From assembly GCA_002394025.1 (NCBI GenBank), contig DGSV01000081.1, positions 1 to 24,399 of the forward strand: a stretch of DNA of 24,399 nt. Direction: 5' to 3'. The stretch's first letter is position 1. Each line of letters starts with the position of its first letter. The DNA is from Bacteroidales bacterium UBA4353 (GTDB lineage: Bacteria > Bacteroidota > Bacteroidia > Bacteroidales > Paludibacteraceae). A program made the translations under genes and the position numbers. The notes below the pieces were generated by a model that saw nothing but the letters and a program-made list of their open reading frames with translations, did no database searches and had not been told where the DNA came from. Shown here one piece after another: positions 1 to 7,697 of this stretch.

Positions 1-1222
1 CACCGACGGCTTCAACTACGCCTCGAACCTACACCTGTCGGGCAGCACATATCATGTCGAGAGCACCACAGAACTCACGCCGGGCATTTATACCAGTATC
101 AATGGCAACAAAGCCACTGCTTGGGGTCTGATAGCCGCGGCGGAAAAAGCAGGTCTCAAACTCTTCCTCGGGTCATACCCCATCACACCCGCCACGGATA
201 TCATGCAAGAGTTGGCTCTACGCAAAGATGTCGGCGCCATGGTGATGCAGGCCGAGGACGAGATTTCCGGAGTATGCACAGCCATAGGAGCAGCTTTCGG
301 AGGATGTCTGGCAGTGACCAGCACCTCGGGACCCGGACTATCACTCAAATCAGAAGCCATGGGACTGGCAACGATTGCCGAACTACCACTCGTACTGATA
401 GATGTGCAGCGAGGAGGACCATCAACGGGTATGCCGACAAAAACCGAGCAGACAGACTTGCTGCAAGCCATCAGCGGTCGTAACGGCGAAGCGCCACTGG
501 TAGTCATCGCTGCCAGCGACTCTGCTAACTGCTTCCAATACGCCTATTGGGCGGCAAAGATAGCTCTCGAACATTCCACACCGGTTATTTTAATGTCCGA
601 CACCTACCTTGCCAACGGCACATCACTATGGAGAATTCCCAAACTCGCGGATATGCCCGACATCACACCCGTCTATGCCCCTCAGGAACTCGCCGGGCAC
701 TTCAACCCCGCACTGCGCAACGCCGACCTCGTGCGCTACTGGGCGCCGGCGGGCACTCCCGGAATGCAGCACCGCAATATGGGGCTCGAACGCGACAGCG
801 AAAAAGGAACCATATCTACCGACGCTGCCAATCACCAACGCATGGTGGACATCAGAGCACGCAAAATCAACAACATAGCACGCTATCTGCCACCACTCAA
901 TGTTGAGGGCGACAGCGATGCCGAAACACTGCTCGTGGGCTGGGGCTCAACATACGGCCATCTACTTAGTGCCACGGAGCAACTGCGAGCTACAGGACAA
1001 AAAATAGCGCTGGCACACTTCAACTTCATAGTGCCACTGCCACCCAATACCGAACAAATACTCCGAACATACAAACGCATCATAGTTTGCGAACTCAATA
1101 GCGGACAGTTTGCGGCGTACCTAAGAAGCCAATTTGAAGGCATTCACATAGAACAAATAAATAAAATCGAGGGGCAACCCTTCAAAACAAGTGACATCAT
1201 CAATGCTACCACAAGATTATAA
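1..1222 (+). CDS. korA: 2-oxoglutarate:ferredoxin oxidoreductase subunit alpha, 5'-truncated by window
   Basis: The reading frame is open from base 2 and shows 406 residues before TAA. It is the alpha subunit of a 2-oxoacid:acceptor (probably 2-oxoglutarate:ferredoxin) oxidoreductase, a cytosolic enzyme converting 2-oxoglutarate and CoA to succinyl-CoA with reduced ferredoxin, or the reverse. Visible family marks are GNKATAWG, the GSYPITPATDI segment of the pyrimidine-binding domain, an AEDEISG segment, DVQRGGPSTGMPTKTEQ, and a C-terminal acceptor-type domain ending near FKTSD. The residues before GNKATAWG look like the end of a fused N-terminal gamma domain, as is usual in Bacteroidales KorA of about 600 residues, so roughly 200 residues lie outside the window. 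An internal ATG at 203 is not the real start because homology continues upstream of it. It overlaps korB by 20 bp, which implies co-translation. The substrate is inferred from the pairing with a KorB-type beta subunit, not proven. Confidence 0.93.
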   Translation, partial: TDGFNYASNLHLSGSTYHVESTTELTPGIYTSINGNKATAWGLIAAAEKAGLKLFLGSYPITPATDIMQELALRKDVGAMVMQAEDEISGVCTAIGAAFGGCLAVTSTSGPGLSLKSEAMGLATIAELPLVLIDVQRGGPSTGMPTKTEQTDLLQAISGRNGEAPLVVIAASDSANCFQYAYWAAKIALEHSTPVILMSDTYLANGTSLWRIPKLADMPDITPVYAPQELAGHFNPALRNADLVRYWAPAGTPGMQHRNMGLERDSEKGTISTDAANHQRMVDIRARKINNIARYLPPLNVEGDSDAETLLVGWGSTYGHLLSATEQLRATGQKIALAHFNFIVPLPPNTEQILRTYKRIIVCELNSGQFAAYLRSQFEGIHIEQINKIEGQPFKTSDIINATTRL

Positions 1223-2201
1223 GTCAGACCAATACGTGCGTTTCTGCCCGGGGTGCGGCGACCACGCTATTCTTAACAGCCTCCTAAAAGCAATGGCGGA
1301 GCTATCGCTCGACCCCTCGCAAACGGCCGTCATCAGCGGAATAGGCTGCTCATCACGTATGCCACACTACCTGAGTTGCTATGGCTTCAATACAATCCAC
1401 GGACGAGGAGCGGCGATAGCAAGCGGTCTGAAAACATCGCGACCAGAACTGAGTGTATGGCTGATGAGTGGTGACGGCGACTGCCTGGCAATCGGCGGAA
1501 ACCATTTCATACATTGTCTGCGACGCAATGTTGACATCAATATACTGCTCTTCAACAACCGCATCTATGGTCTTACCAAAGGTCAGTACTCCCCCACAAG
1601 TCCCAAAGGTTTCGTGAGTAAATCAAGCCCCTACGGCACCGTGGAGCGACCTTTCCGCCCCGCGGAACTCGTCATGGGAGCACGAGGAACATTCTTCGCC
1701 AGAACCCTCGATGTGGACCTGCAAAACAGCGTAGAAGTGATGGTAGCCGCGGCACAACATAAAGGTGCAGCGGTAGTGGAATGTCTTGTCAACTGCGTGA
1801 TATTCAATAATGGAGCGCATAACTACATCGCTGACCGGGAACATAGGGCCGACAATATGCTCGTGCTCCGTCACGGCGAAAAAATGCTCTTCGGAGCCAA
1901 CAAAGACAAAGGACTCATACTCGACGGACATGACCTCAAGGTTGTGCACATCGGTGTCGACGGCATCACCGAGGACGACATACTGGTCCATGACGCACAC
2001 TGCACCGATGACACGCTGCACCGTAAATTGGCACTCATGGAAGGACCCGATATGCCTATCGCAGTAGGCATAATACGCGACATCGAGGAACCAACATACG
2101 ACAACGAGGTAAATGCGCAAATCCGGCAAGTACAAGCCAATGCCAAAGTGCATAACTTCGACGAACTAACCATGACTGCCGAACATTGGCAGATAGGATA
2201 A
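1203..2201 (+). CDS. korB: 2-oxoglutarate:ferredoxin oxidoreductase subunit beta
   Basis: This 332-residue beta subunit binds thiamine diphosphate and an iron-sulfur cluster and completes the KorAB enzyme. The N-terminus carries FCPGCGDH (Cys15, Cys18) and GIGCSSR (Cys49), expected cluster ligands. The TPP-Mg motif is GDGDCLAIGGNH (residues 90-101), followed by NNRIYGLTKGQYSPTS, typical of the family. ATG at 1203 is preferred over an in-frame GTG at 1191 because the family normally starts a few residues before the YKSDQYVRFCPGCG segment and ATG is the usual codon; both lie inside the 3' end of korA. The overlap of 20 bp with korA suggests coupled translation and a fixed subunit ratio. The length is normal for the family. 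A pyruvate- or branched-chain-specific relative is possible but less likely. Confidence 0.94.
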   Translation: MLPQDYKSDQYVRFCPGCGDHAILNSLLKAMAELSLDPSQTAVISGIGCSSRMPHYLSCYGFNTIHGRGAAIASGLKTSRPELSVWLMSGDGDCLAIGGNHFIHCLRRNVDINILLFNNRIYGLTKGQYSPTSPKGFVSKSSPYGTVERPFRPAELVMGARGTFFARTLDVDLQNSVEVMVAAAQHKGAAVVECLVNCVIFNNGAHNYIADREHRADNMLVLRHGEKMLFGANKDKGLILDGHDLKVVHIGVDGITEDDILVHDAHCTDDTLHRKLALMEGPDMPIAVGIIRDIEEPTYDNEVNAQIRQVQANAKVHNFDELTMTAEHWQIG

Positions 2202-2232
2202 CACCACCGCGACACCTAACATACTAACCACC

Positions 2233-4251
2233 ATGTCACTCAACATCTCCGAACAACGCGTCCAGCTACTGATACGCATAATGCTCTTCATGACCCTGAC
2301 AGTCATCGTGGTAGCCTGCTATCCGCCTATCAACAAGCACTTTCAGTATAGCTACGAAATAGGCAAACCATGGCGCTATGACCTGCTCACGGCTGAATTT
2401 GACTTCCCGATATACAAACCCGATGAAGTCATTGCCGCTGAGCGGGAAAAACTGCTATCGCAACTGCCAACATATCTGCGACTCGACAAAGCGGAGATGG
2501 ATAGCGCAATAACATTAGTTGCGGCAGACAGCACACTATCACCACGTACGGCAAAAAAAATCAGTGACGAACTACGCACCATATACACCACGGGAATCAT
2601 ATCCGCACACCTTCAGCAACAACTCGAAGCTGACAACATTGCCGAAGTATTCATAATTGACGACAAACATGTGAGTGTAAAAGCCAAACTCTCAGACTTC
2701 TACACAGGTAAGACAGCCTATGAGCACATCATCAAACAGGTACCGCAATTCACATCCGAACTCACGGCATCACTACTCCGACCTAACGTACTGGTTGATA
2801 GCGTAGCCACAAGTTTGGCGCAACAGCAGGCATTAAGCGCACTGTCGTCAACCAGCGGCATGATACAAAGCGGAGAGCAAATAATCAACCGCGGCGATAT
2901 CGTAACCGCGGAACGCTACCAAGTGCTACGCTCGCTACAAAAAGCCTACGAGGAGAAGTCGCTCAACGAGACTCATAACATAGCCGTGATAGCAGGAGAA
3001 GTGATATTCGTAGGATGTTTCCTGATGCTGTTTTTTCTATACCTCTACCTCTTCCGCCCGAAAATTTTCAACCGTCTGCGCAGCATACTATGCATCATGC
3101 TGCTGCCGACGCTATGGGTTGGAATCTCGGCAATCATAATCCGCACCACAGACCTATCCATCTATATCGTGCCCTTTGCCTTTATCCCTATCGTAATCCG
3201 CCTCTTTTTTGACTCCCGCACCGGACTGTTCACCCATTGGATTACCGTGCTGCTGGTGGCATTCATGGCCCCGGAGCCTATGGAATTCATATTCCTGCAA
3301 GTGGCGGCGGGCATGACGGCGGTCTCAAGCCTCAAAGACATCACACAACGCTCACAACTCGCCAAGACATCGTTCATGATATTCCTCACCTATGCTGCTA
3401 CTTACTGCGCCTTGGCTCTTGTGGAAAAAGGCACTGTCAGCATCGACGACGCGTGGAACCTTGGCTATCTGGCCATAAGCAGCCTCATGCTGCTCACAGC
3501 ATACGGATTTATATACCTGCTGGAAAAACTATTCGGCTTTACGAGCAGCATCACACTTGTGGAACTCACCAACGTCAATAGCGACCTGATGCTCCGCTTC
3601 GCGGAACAAGCACCGGGCACCTTCCAGCACAGCCTGCAGGTGAGCAACTTAGCCACCGAGGCGGCAAAAAAAATCAACGCCAACAGCCTGCTCGTAAGAA
3701 CGGGAGCGCTATATCACGACATAGGAAAAATGGCGCACCCCGAATACTTCACGGAAAATCAGGACGGAGGCGCTAACCCACTCAACGACATGACACTCAC
3801 CCAAGCGGCTCAGACAGTAATCAACCACGTGGCGGACGGAATAGCACTGGCTAAAAAAGAAGGACTACCACAACAAATCATCAACTTCATAGCCATGCAC
3901 CACGGAACAGGAAAAGCACTCTACTTCTATAACACCTATGCCAATCAACACCCGGGACAAACAATAGACCCTGCACCATTCACCTACCCCGGCCCTATGC
4001 CGGACAGCAAAGAAACGGGAATACTGATGATGGCGGACGCCGTGGAAGCGGCATCACGAAGCCTGCAACAATATACCGAACAGAGCATCGATGCGCTGGT
4101 GGACAAAATAGTGTCGGCACAAGTGGCGTCAGGACAACTCGCCAACACGCCACTCAGCTTCCACGACATAGAAGAAATCAAAGAAGTTTTCAAAGACAAA
4201 ATCAAAAACGTATATCACCACCGCATTCAATACCCGGAACTGAAACGCTAA
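2233..4251 (+). CDS. 7TM-HD family membrane phosphohydrolase (PgpH-like, probable c-di-AMP phosphodiesterase)
   Basis: The 672-residue product starts with a membrane anchor (about residues 10-30), then a periplasmic 7TMR-HDED-like domain (about 40-240), a block of transmembrane helices (about 250-435) and a C-terminal cytosolic HD hydrolase domain (about 450-665). The metal-binding HD residues are visible: His466 in FQHSLQV, His495-Asp496 in YHDIGK, His532, His556-His557 in MHHGTG and Asp602 in MADAVEA. This is the architecture of PgpH, which hydrolyses cyclic di-AMP to pApA in Firmicutes. In Bacteroidota the same architecture is common, and c-di-AMP is the inferred but unproven substrate. 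The extracellular domain suggests that activity responds to an outside ligand. It follows korB by 31 bp on the same strand with no terminator between, so it is probably the last gene of that operon. Confidence 0.9.
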   Translation: MSLNISEQRVQLLIRIMLFMTLTVIVVACYPPINKHFQYSYEIGKPWRYDLLTAEFDFPIYKPDEVIAAEREKLLSQLPTYLRLDKAEMDSAITLVAADSTLSPRTAKKISDELRTIYTTGIISAHLQQQLEADNIAEVFIIDDKHVSVKAKLSDFYTGKTAYEHIIKQVPQFTSELTASLLRPNVLVDSVATSLAQQQALSALSSTSGMIQSGEQIINRGDIVTAERYQVLRSLQKAYEEKSLNETHNIAVIAGEVIFVGCFLMLFFLYLYLFRPKIFNRLRSILCIMLLPTLWVGISAIIIRTTDLSIYIVPFAFIPIVIRLFFDSRTGLFTHWITVLLVAFMAPEPMEFIFLQVAAGMTAVSSLKDITQRSQLAKTSFMIFLTYAATYCALALVEKGTVSIDDAWNLGYLAISSLMLLTAYGFIYLLEKLFGFTSSITLVELTNVNSDLMLRFAEQAPGTFQHSLQVSNLATEAAKKINANSLLVRTGALYHDIGKMAHPEYFTENQDGGANPLNDMTLTQAAQTVINHVADGIALAKKEGLPQQIINFIAMHHGTGKALYFYNTYANQHPGQTIDPAPFTYPGPMPDSKETGILMMADAVEAASRSLQQYTEQSIDALVDKIVSAQVASGQLANTPLSFHDIEEIKEVFKDKIKNVYHHRIQYPELKR

Positions 4252-4318
4252 TCACCAACAACCCCATTCACGCATCCCGCTAAAGCACCTGACTATAATT
4301 CAGCCATTTACCAAATCC

Positions 4319-4410
4319 GTTGTGGCATTTGGAGAAAATTTGTTGTGGCATTTGAAGATTTTTTGTTGTGGCATTTGGAGAAAATTTGTTGTGGCATTTG
4401 GAGATTTTGC
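4319..4410. repeat. 23-bp tandem repeat, four copies
   Basis: Four units start at 4319, 4342, 4365 and 4388, each beginning GTTGTGGCATTTG. Copies 1 and 3 are identical over 23 bp (ending GAGAAAATTT), while copies 2 and 4 end with a T-rich variant, giving an A-B-A-B' look consistent with a 46-bp duplication. There is no unique DNA between units, so this is not a CRISPR array. Confidence 0.92.
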
Positions 4411-4416
4411 GTCCAC

Positions 4417-4436
4417 TGATTTAGCTGATTTAGCTC
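4417..4436. repeat. 9-bp tandem repeat CTGATTTAG, two exact copies
   Basis: Two exact 9-bp units (CTGATTTAG) starting at 4417, followed by a partial third beginning CT, sit between the 23-bp array and the 8-bp array. The unit length matches the longer 9-bp array at 11755-11844, but the sequence differs. Confidence 0.7.
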
Positions 4437-4444
4437 AGATTTTT

Positions 4445-4510
4445 CGATCAATCGAAATTCCGAAATATCAGAATATCGAAATATCGAAACATCAAAAACA
4501 TCGATAAAAT
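4445..4510. repeat. 8-bp degenerate tandem repeat, about eight copies
   Basis: Units start with CGA or CA: CGATCAAT, CGAAATTC, CGAAATAT, CAGAATAT, CGAAATAT, CGAAACAT, then two 9-bp variants CAAAAACAT and CGATAAAAT. The first two units also form an inverted repeat, TTTCGAT-CA-ATCGAAA (4442-4457). It ends 13 bp from the stop codon of the TonB receptor on the other strand. Confidence 0.82.
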
Positions 4511-4522
4511 GGTAAATGCCTT

Positions 4523-6583
4523 TTAGTATTCCACTGTCAGTCCGATGCGGAAGTTGGTCTTGGGCATGGGATAGTTGGTGATGACTTCATAGTCCTGCCC
4601 GAGCAAGTTATTGATTTCCACGTTGGCTTTAAGAGTTATCATGCGTATATCCCATTGTCCGGTAAGGCTCAAGTCGTGTGTGTACCATGGTTGTACGTAG
4701 TTGGCTGGTATATTTTCCTGCTGGTTATATCTTTCGCCGACATAAATGAAGCTATAGTTCAGGCTATAGCCCCTCCACTGCAGCATAGTAATCACACTGC
4801 CGCTATGCCATGGTATGTAGGGTATTTGATGACCATAGTAGCTATCGTCACGACTGGTATAATCCCGAGCCTGTTGATAAGTATATTGCGCTTTTAGGGT
4901 CCATGACCACTGCTTGGGGAAGTGCCATTGCAACTCTGCATTAAGGTCCACACCATGTATTTTCACCATGCCGAGATTGAGCATCGTCCAACGAAACTGC
5001 TGACCTTTAGGATAGGCTATTATCTTGTCTGTCACGGTGTTGTAGTAGTAGTCGGCATTTATTGAGAAACGCACCGATGTCTGCTCATGACTGCTGACCT
5101 GCGGCTTATGACTCTTGACTTTTGTCTCCAACGAATAACTGAGTCCCACATCACGCTGTGTTGCTTTCTCGGGTTTTAGTGTCGCCACACCCATGTCGGT
5201 ATAGTATAGGTCGTTGAAAGTCGGGAAACGATATGCCTGTTTGTAGAAGGTATTGATTTTGAATTTCGCCTGCAAAGTCGGCTGATATGACAGGAATACT
5301 CCCGGCGTAAACTGCGTTGCTGTCTTGTGTCCTGCGTCCTGCATCCTGCGTCCAAGAAATTCCGTCACTGATGTTCCGAGCGCCGAGATTTGCGCACGTA
5401 GGTGGTCCTTACAGTTGAAAGCCATGGCTATGCTATACCATTGTGAGAGTCTGTCAGCCGTCATATATTTCCGCAAGCCGTTATACTGCATATCATACGC
5501 CAGCGCCACATCCCACCAATCAAAAAGCATCACCTTATTAGCCCATGAGATGTACAACTCATGCTGCATATACTCATTATCGGCGGGTATCAAACGCGTG
5601 TCTTTATTGATGTAGTGCGTGTAGTCGGCTGCGTATTTGGCATTGAGGCGCATATCCCATCGGTTGAAGAACTGGTCTTGCCATGCCGCCTGTACGAAGA
5701 AGTCCCTGTCATAGAGCCTCTCACCATTGCGCCAGACATTATTTACAATGGCTCCCGGTATGCCGCGCTGACTGTGATAATAGTAGGCATGAACGCGATA
5801 ATTGCCGGTGGAGTTATAATAGTGGAACAGTCCTGTTTCGACACGGAATGCGTCAATATCGCCGTTATGACGCACTGCTGTGGTGTCGTATGCTGTCGTG
5901 CCATCAGGTGCTGTGCGGTGGTAGCGAAATTTATATTTGCCGTTGGAATGGAGATATTCGGCATTGAAAGTCATGCTTATGGCGTCAGAGATTTTCACAT
6001 CAACCAGAGCCGAGGTATTGACAAGTCCAAAACTGCCGCTTTTCACCGAAGCACGTACGTGCGTTTTCCTTTCAGGCTTAAAACGCGGACGCCGCGTGGT
6101 CAGATATACATTTCCAGCACTGCCAAACTCACGCGCCGACTGAAGGATATCGCTCTTCTGACCATTAAAAAGGTCTATCTCCTCGATATTCTCCAGCGAA
6201 AACTTGCCAAGGTCCACCTGACCGTTTTGAGCATTACCGAGTTGTATGCCGTTGTAGTACACTCCGGTATGCTGACTGCCCATGCTACGCACGTTGATAG
6301 TCTTGATGCCACCCACTCCGCCATAGTCCTTGATTTGCACACCTGAGAAATAACGTATGGCGTCAGCCACGCTGTATGTGTTCATGCGCCGCAGTTGTTC
6401 ACCCCCGAGGCGTTGCGGAGTGATGATATCTTTATTGAGCGGAGCGGCGATGACAGTCACGGCTTCCAGTTCTGTGGTCTGATCAATATACAGGGTGTCC
6501 TGCGCACACACAAAAAGCGCCGCCATGCAATGCAACATGGCGGTGAGTAATATGCGTGATATATAACAAGTATCTCTAACCAA
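4523..6583 (-). CDS. TonB-dependent outer-membrane receptor (BtuB/COG4206-like)
   Basis: The 686-residue product has a signal peptide (about 1-27, ending VCAQ), a TonB-receptor plug domain (about 38-165, with SVADAIRYFSGVQIKDYGGV and INVRSMG) and a 22-strand-type beta-barrel that ends with the aromatic residue Tyr in RIGLTVEY, as expected for an outer-membrane protein. It imports a bound substrate across the outer membrane using TonB energy. The plug resembles receptors often labelled BtuB-like in Bacteroidales, but nothing here identifies the substrate; vitamin B12 is possible given the cobalamin riboswitch on the same strand 5.4 kb upstream, yet that riboswitch is separated by a terminator and recQ. 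Its start overlaps the histidine kinase stop by 8 bp, so translation is probably coupled. Two 7-bp repeat arrays lie inside the barrel-coding part. Confidence 0.9.
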   Translation of the reverse strand: MVRDTCYISRILLTAMLHCMAALFVCAQDTLYIDQTTELEAVTVIAAPLNKDIITPQRLGGEQLRRMNTYSVADAIRYFSGVQIKDYGGVGGIKTINVRSMGSQHTGVYYNGIQLGNAQNGQVDLGKFSLENIEEIDLFNGQKSDILQSAREFGSAGNVYLTTRRPRFKPERKTHVRASVKSGSFGLVNTSALVDVKISDAISMTFNAEYLHSNGKYKFRYHRTAPDGTTAYDTTAVRHNGDIDAFRVETGLFHYYNSTGNYRVHAYYYHSQRGIPGAIVNNVWRNGERLYDRDFFVQAAWQDQFFNRWDMRLNAKYAADYTHYINKDTRLIPADNEYMQHELYISWANKVMLFDWWDVALAYDMQYNGLRKYMTADRLSQWYSIAMAFNCKDHLRAQISALGTSVTEFLGRRMQDAGHKTATQFTPGVFLSYQPTLQAKFKINTFYKQAYRFPTFNDLYYTDMGVATLKPEKATQRDVGLSYSLETKVKSHKPQVSSHEQTSVRFSINADYYYNTVTDKIIAYPKGQQFRWTMLNLGMVKIHGVDLNAELQWHFPKQWSWTLKAQYTYQQARDYTSRDDSYYGHQIPYIPWHSGSVITMLQWRGYSLNYSFIYVGERYNQQENIPANYVQPWYTHDLSLTGQWDIRMITLKANVEINNLLGQDYEVITNYPMPKTNFRIGLTVEY
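5088..5129. repeat. 7-bp degenerate tandem array inside the TonB receptor gene
   Basis: On the plus strand six consecutive heptamers can be laid out: TGACTGC, TGACCTG, CGGCTTA, TGACTCT, TGACTTT, TGTCTCC. They encode part of a hydrophilic segment around residues 485-499 of the receptor (KVKSHKPQVSSHEQT), probably a loop between barrel strands. Heptamers are not a multiple of three, so unit gain or loss keeps frame only in groups of three. Confidence 0.65.
5323..5357. repeat. 7-bp tandem array inside the TonB receptor gene
   Basis: Heptamers TCTTGTG, TCCTGCG, TCCTGCA, TCCTGCG, TCCAAGA follow one another on the plus strand, with two identical copies. They encode residues near 409-420 of the receptor (around GRRMQDAGHK), again in a hydrophilic, loop-like stretch. 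Confidence 0.7.
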
Positions 6584-7697
6584 TTTCTATGCGAAACGTA
6601 GTCCCTTTATCATGTTCCGACTTCAGTATATATATACGCCCATTGTGATAGTCCTCGATGATACGTTTTGTCAGCGAAAGTCCCAGTCCCCAACCGCGCT
6701 GTTTGGTGGTATAGCCCGGACGGAAGACATTTTTGAAGTCAGAACTGTCAATACCTTTTCCCGTATCGGTAATATCTATTATTACACGCTTGGTTTCATG
6801 AGTGGCATCGATGCTTATCGTGCCCTTGCCGTCCATGGCATCTACGGCATTCTTACACAGGTTCTCTATCGCCCAGTTGAATAGGAAAGCATTAAGCATA
6901 ACTATCTTGGGCTGATCCACGCAGTTGAGTTTAAAGACTACTTGCTGCGAGGTACGTTGCTGCATATATGTTACGGCTTCTTTGAGCGTGGCGTTGATGT
7001 CTGTGGGCTTGAGTTCCGGCGTACTGCCAATCTTGGAAAACCGTTGCGATATCGTCTGCAGACGTTGCGTATCTTTTTCTATTTCGGGGATTATCTCATC
7101 ATCGGGATATTTCTCCATGAGCAGTGTCACCCATGCGTTGAGCGATGACACCGGAGTCCCAAGTTGATGCGCCGTTTCTTTTGTCAACCCCAACCACATC
7201 TGCTGCTGCTCGGCATTCTTGATACTGGTATAGGCTGTTATGGCAAGTGCCAGTATGGCGGCGATAAAAAGCAGTTGCAACAGCGGTGCAAAACGAAGTG
7301 CCGTGAGCAGTTTCGACTCAGAATGGTATATATACTGCTTTTGATTACCATAGAGCGGTACCACGATGGGCTCTTGCTCGGTGCGCAACTCATTCACAGT
7401 CTTCTGAATACGCTGCTCACTACGGTCGTCGTTACGACTCATGATGACACTACCCATGGTGTCGGTGATATAGACCGGTATGGTGGTATTACTCTCAATG
7501 ACTTGTGAAAAAAAATCGATATCTGTCTGGCGGTCGGCATGGATTATCTGTGTGGTGGCTTCTGCCCAGAGTTCTATCTTCTGCTGCTCATCCTGTTTCA
7601 TGCGCTGCATGAGGACATGAAAAAATACCGCCGTGATGGTTATCACGGCAGCCGTAAGGCAGAATAGTGTGATTCGCAATACTTGTGGACGTGTCAT
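6576..7697 (-). CDS. Membrane sensor histidine kinase (orphan)
   Basis: This 373-residue kinase has two transmembrane helices (about 8-30 and 139-157) that frame a periplasmic sensor region of about 105 residues. The cytosolic part has the phosphoacceptor box with His177 in KETAHQLGTP, the N box with Asn283 in ENLCKNAVDAMDG, the G1 box DTGKG (311-315) and the G2 box GWGLGL (335-340), so the ATPase core looks intact. It should autophosphorylate in response to an envelope signal and pass phosphate to a response regulator, but no response regulator is in the window. The start ATG overlaps the recQ TGA stop (ATGA, 4 bp), and its stop overlaps the TonB receptor start by 8 bp. It thus lies in a tightly coupled recQ-kinase-receptor unit. 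The stimulus is unknown; the sensor region matches no domain I recognise. Confidence 0.93.
   Translation of the reverse strand: MTRPQVLRITLFCLTAAVITITAVFFHVLMQRMKQDEQQKIELWAEATTQIIHADRQTDIDFFSQVIESNTTIPVYITDTMGSVIMSRNDDRSEQRIQKTVNELRTEQEPIVVPLYGNQKQYIYHSESKLLTALRFAPLLQLLFIAAILALAITAYTSIKNAEQQQMWLGLTKETAHQLGTPVSSLNAWVTLLMEKYPDDEIIPEIEKDTQRLQTISQRFSKIGSTPELKPTDINATLKEAVTYMQQRTSQQVVFKLNCVDQPKIVMLNAFLFNWAIENLCKNAVDAMDGKGTISIDATHETKRVIIDITDTGKGIDSSDFKNVFRPGYTTKQRGWGLGLSLTKRIIEDYHNGRIYILKSEHDKGTTFRIEIG

Larger units (their letters stand above)
4252..4522. other. Convergent intergenic region rich in short tandem repeats
   Basis: This 271-bp gap lies between the 3' ends of the HD phosphohydrolase (+) and the TonB receptor (-). 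I see no gene and no clear U-tailed terminator. About 190 bp is made of three consecutive tandem arrays, annotated separately. A 61-codon frame at 4322-4507 only translates the repeats and is not a credible gene. Confidence 0.8.

Noticed and set aside
4319..4410. CRISPR array suggested by regular 23-bp repeats
   Set aside because: Units abut with no spacers, and no cas genes are present.
4322..4507. 61-codon open frame across the intergenic repeats
   Set aside because: It starts with GTG inside a repeat and only translates the tandem arrays.
5561..6346. 261-codon plus-strand frame
   Set aside because: It is antisense to the plug and barrel of the TonB receptor, which has the recognisable motifs.
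4523..6583. Firm naming of the TonB receptor as btuB
   Set aside because: The riboswitch is separated from it by a terminator, recQ and a kinase gene, and no residues seen fix B12 as substrate.
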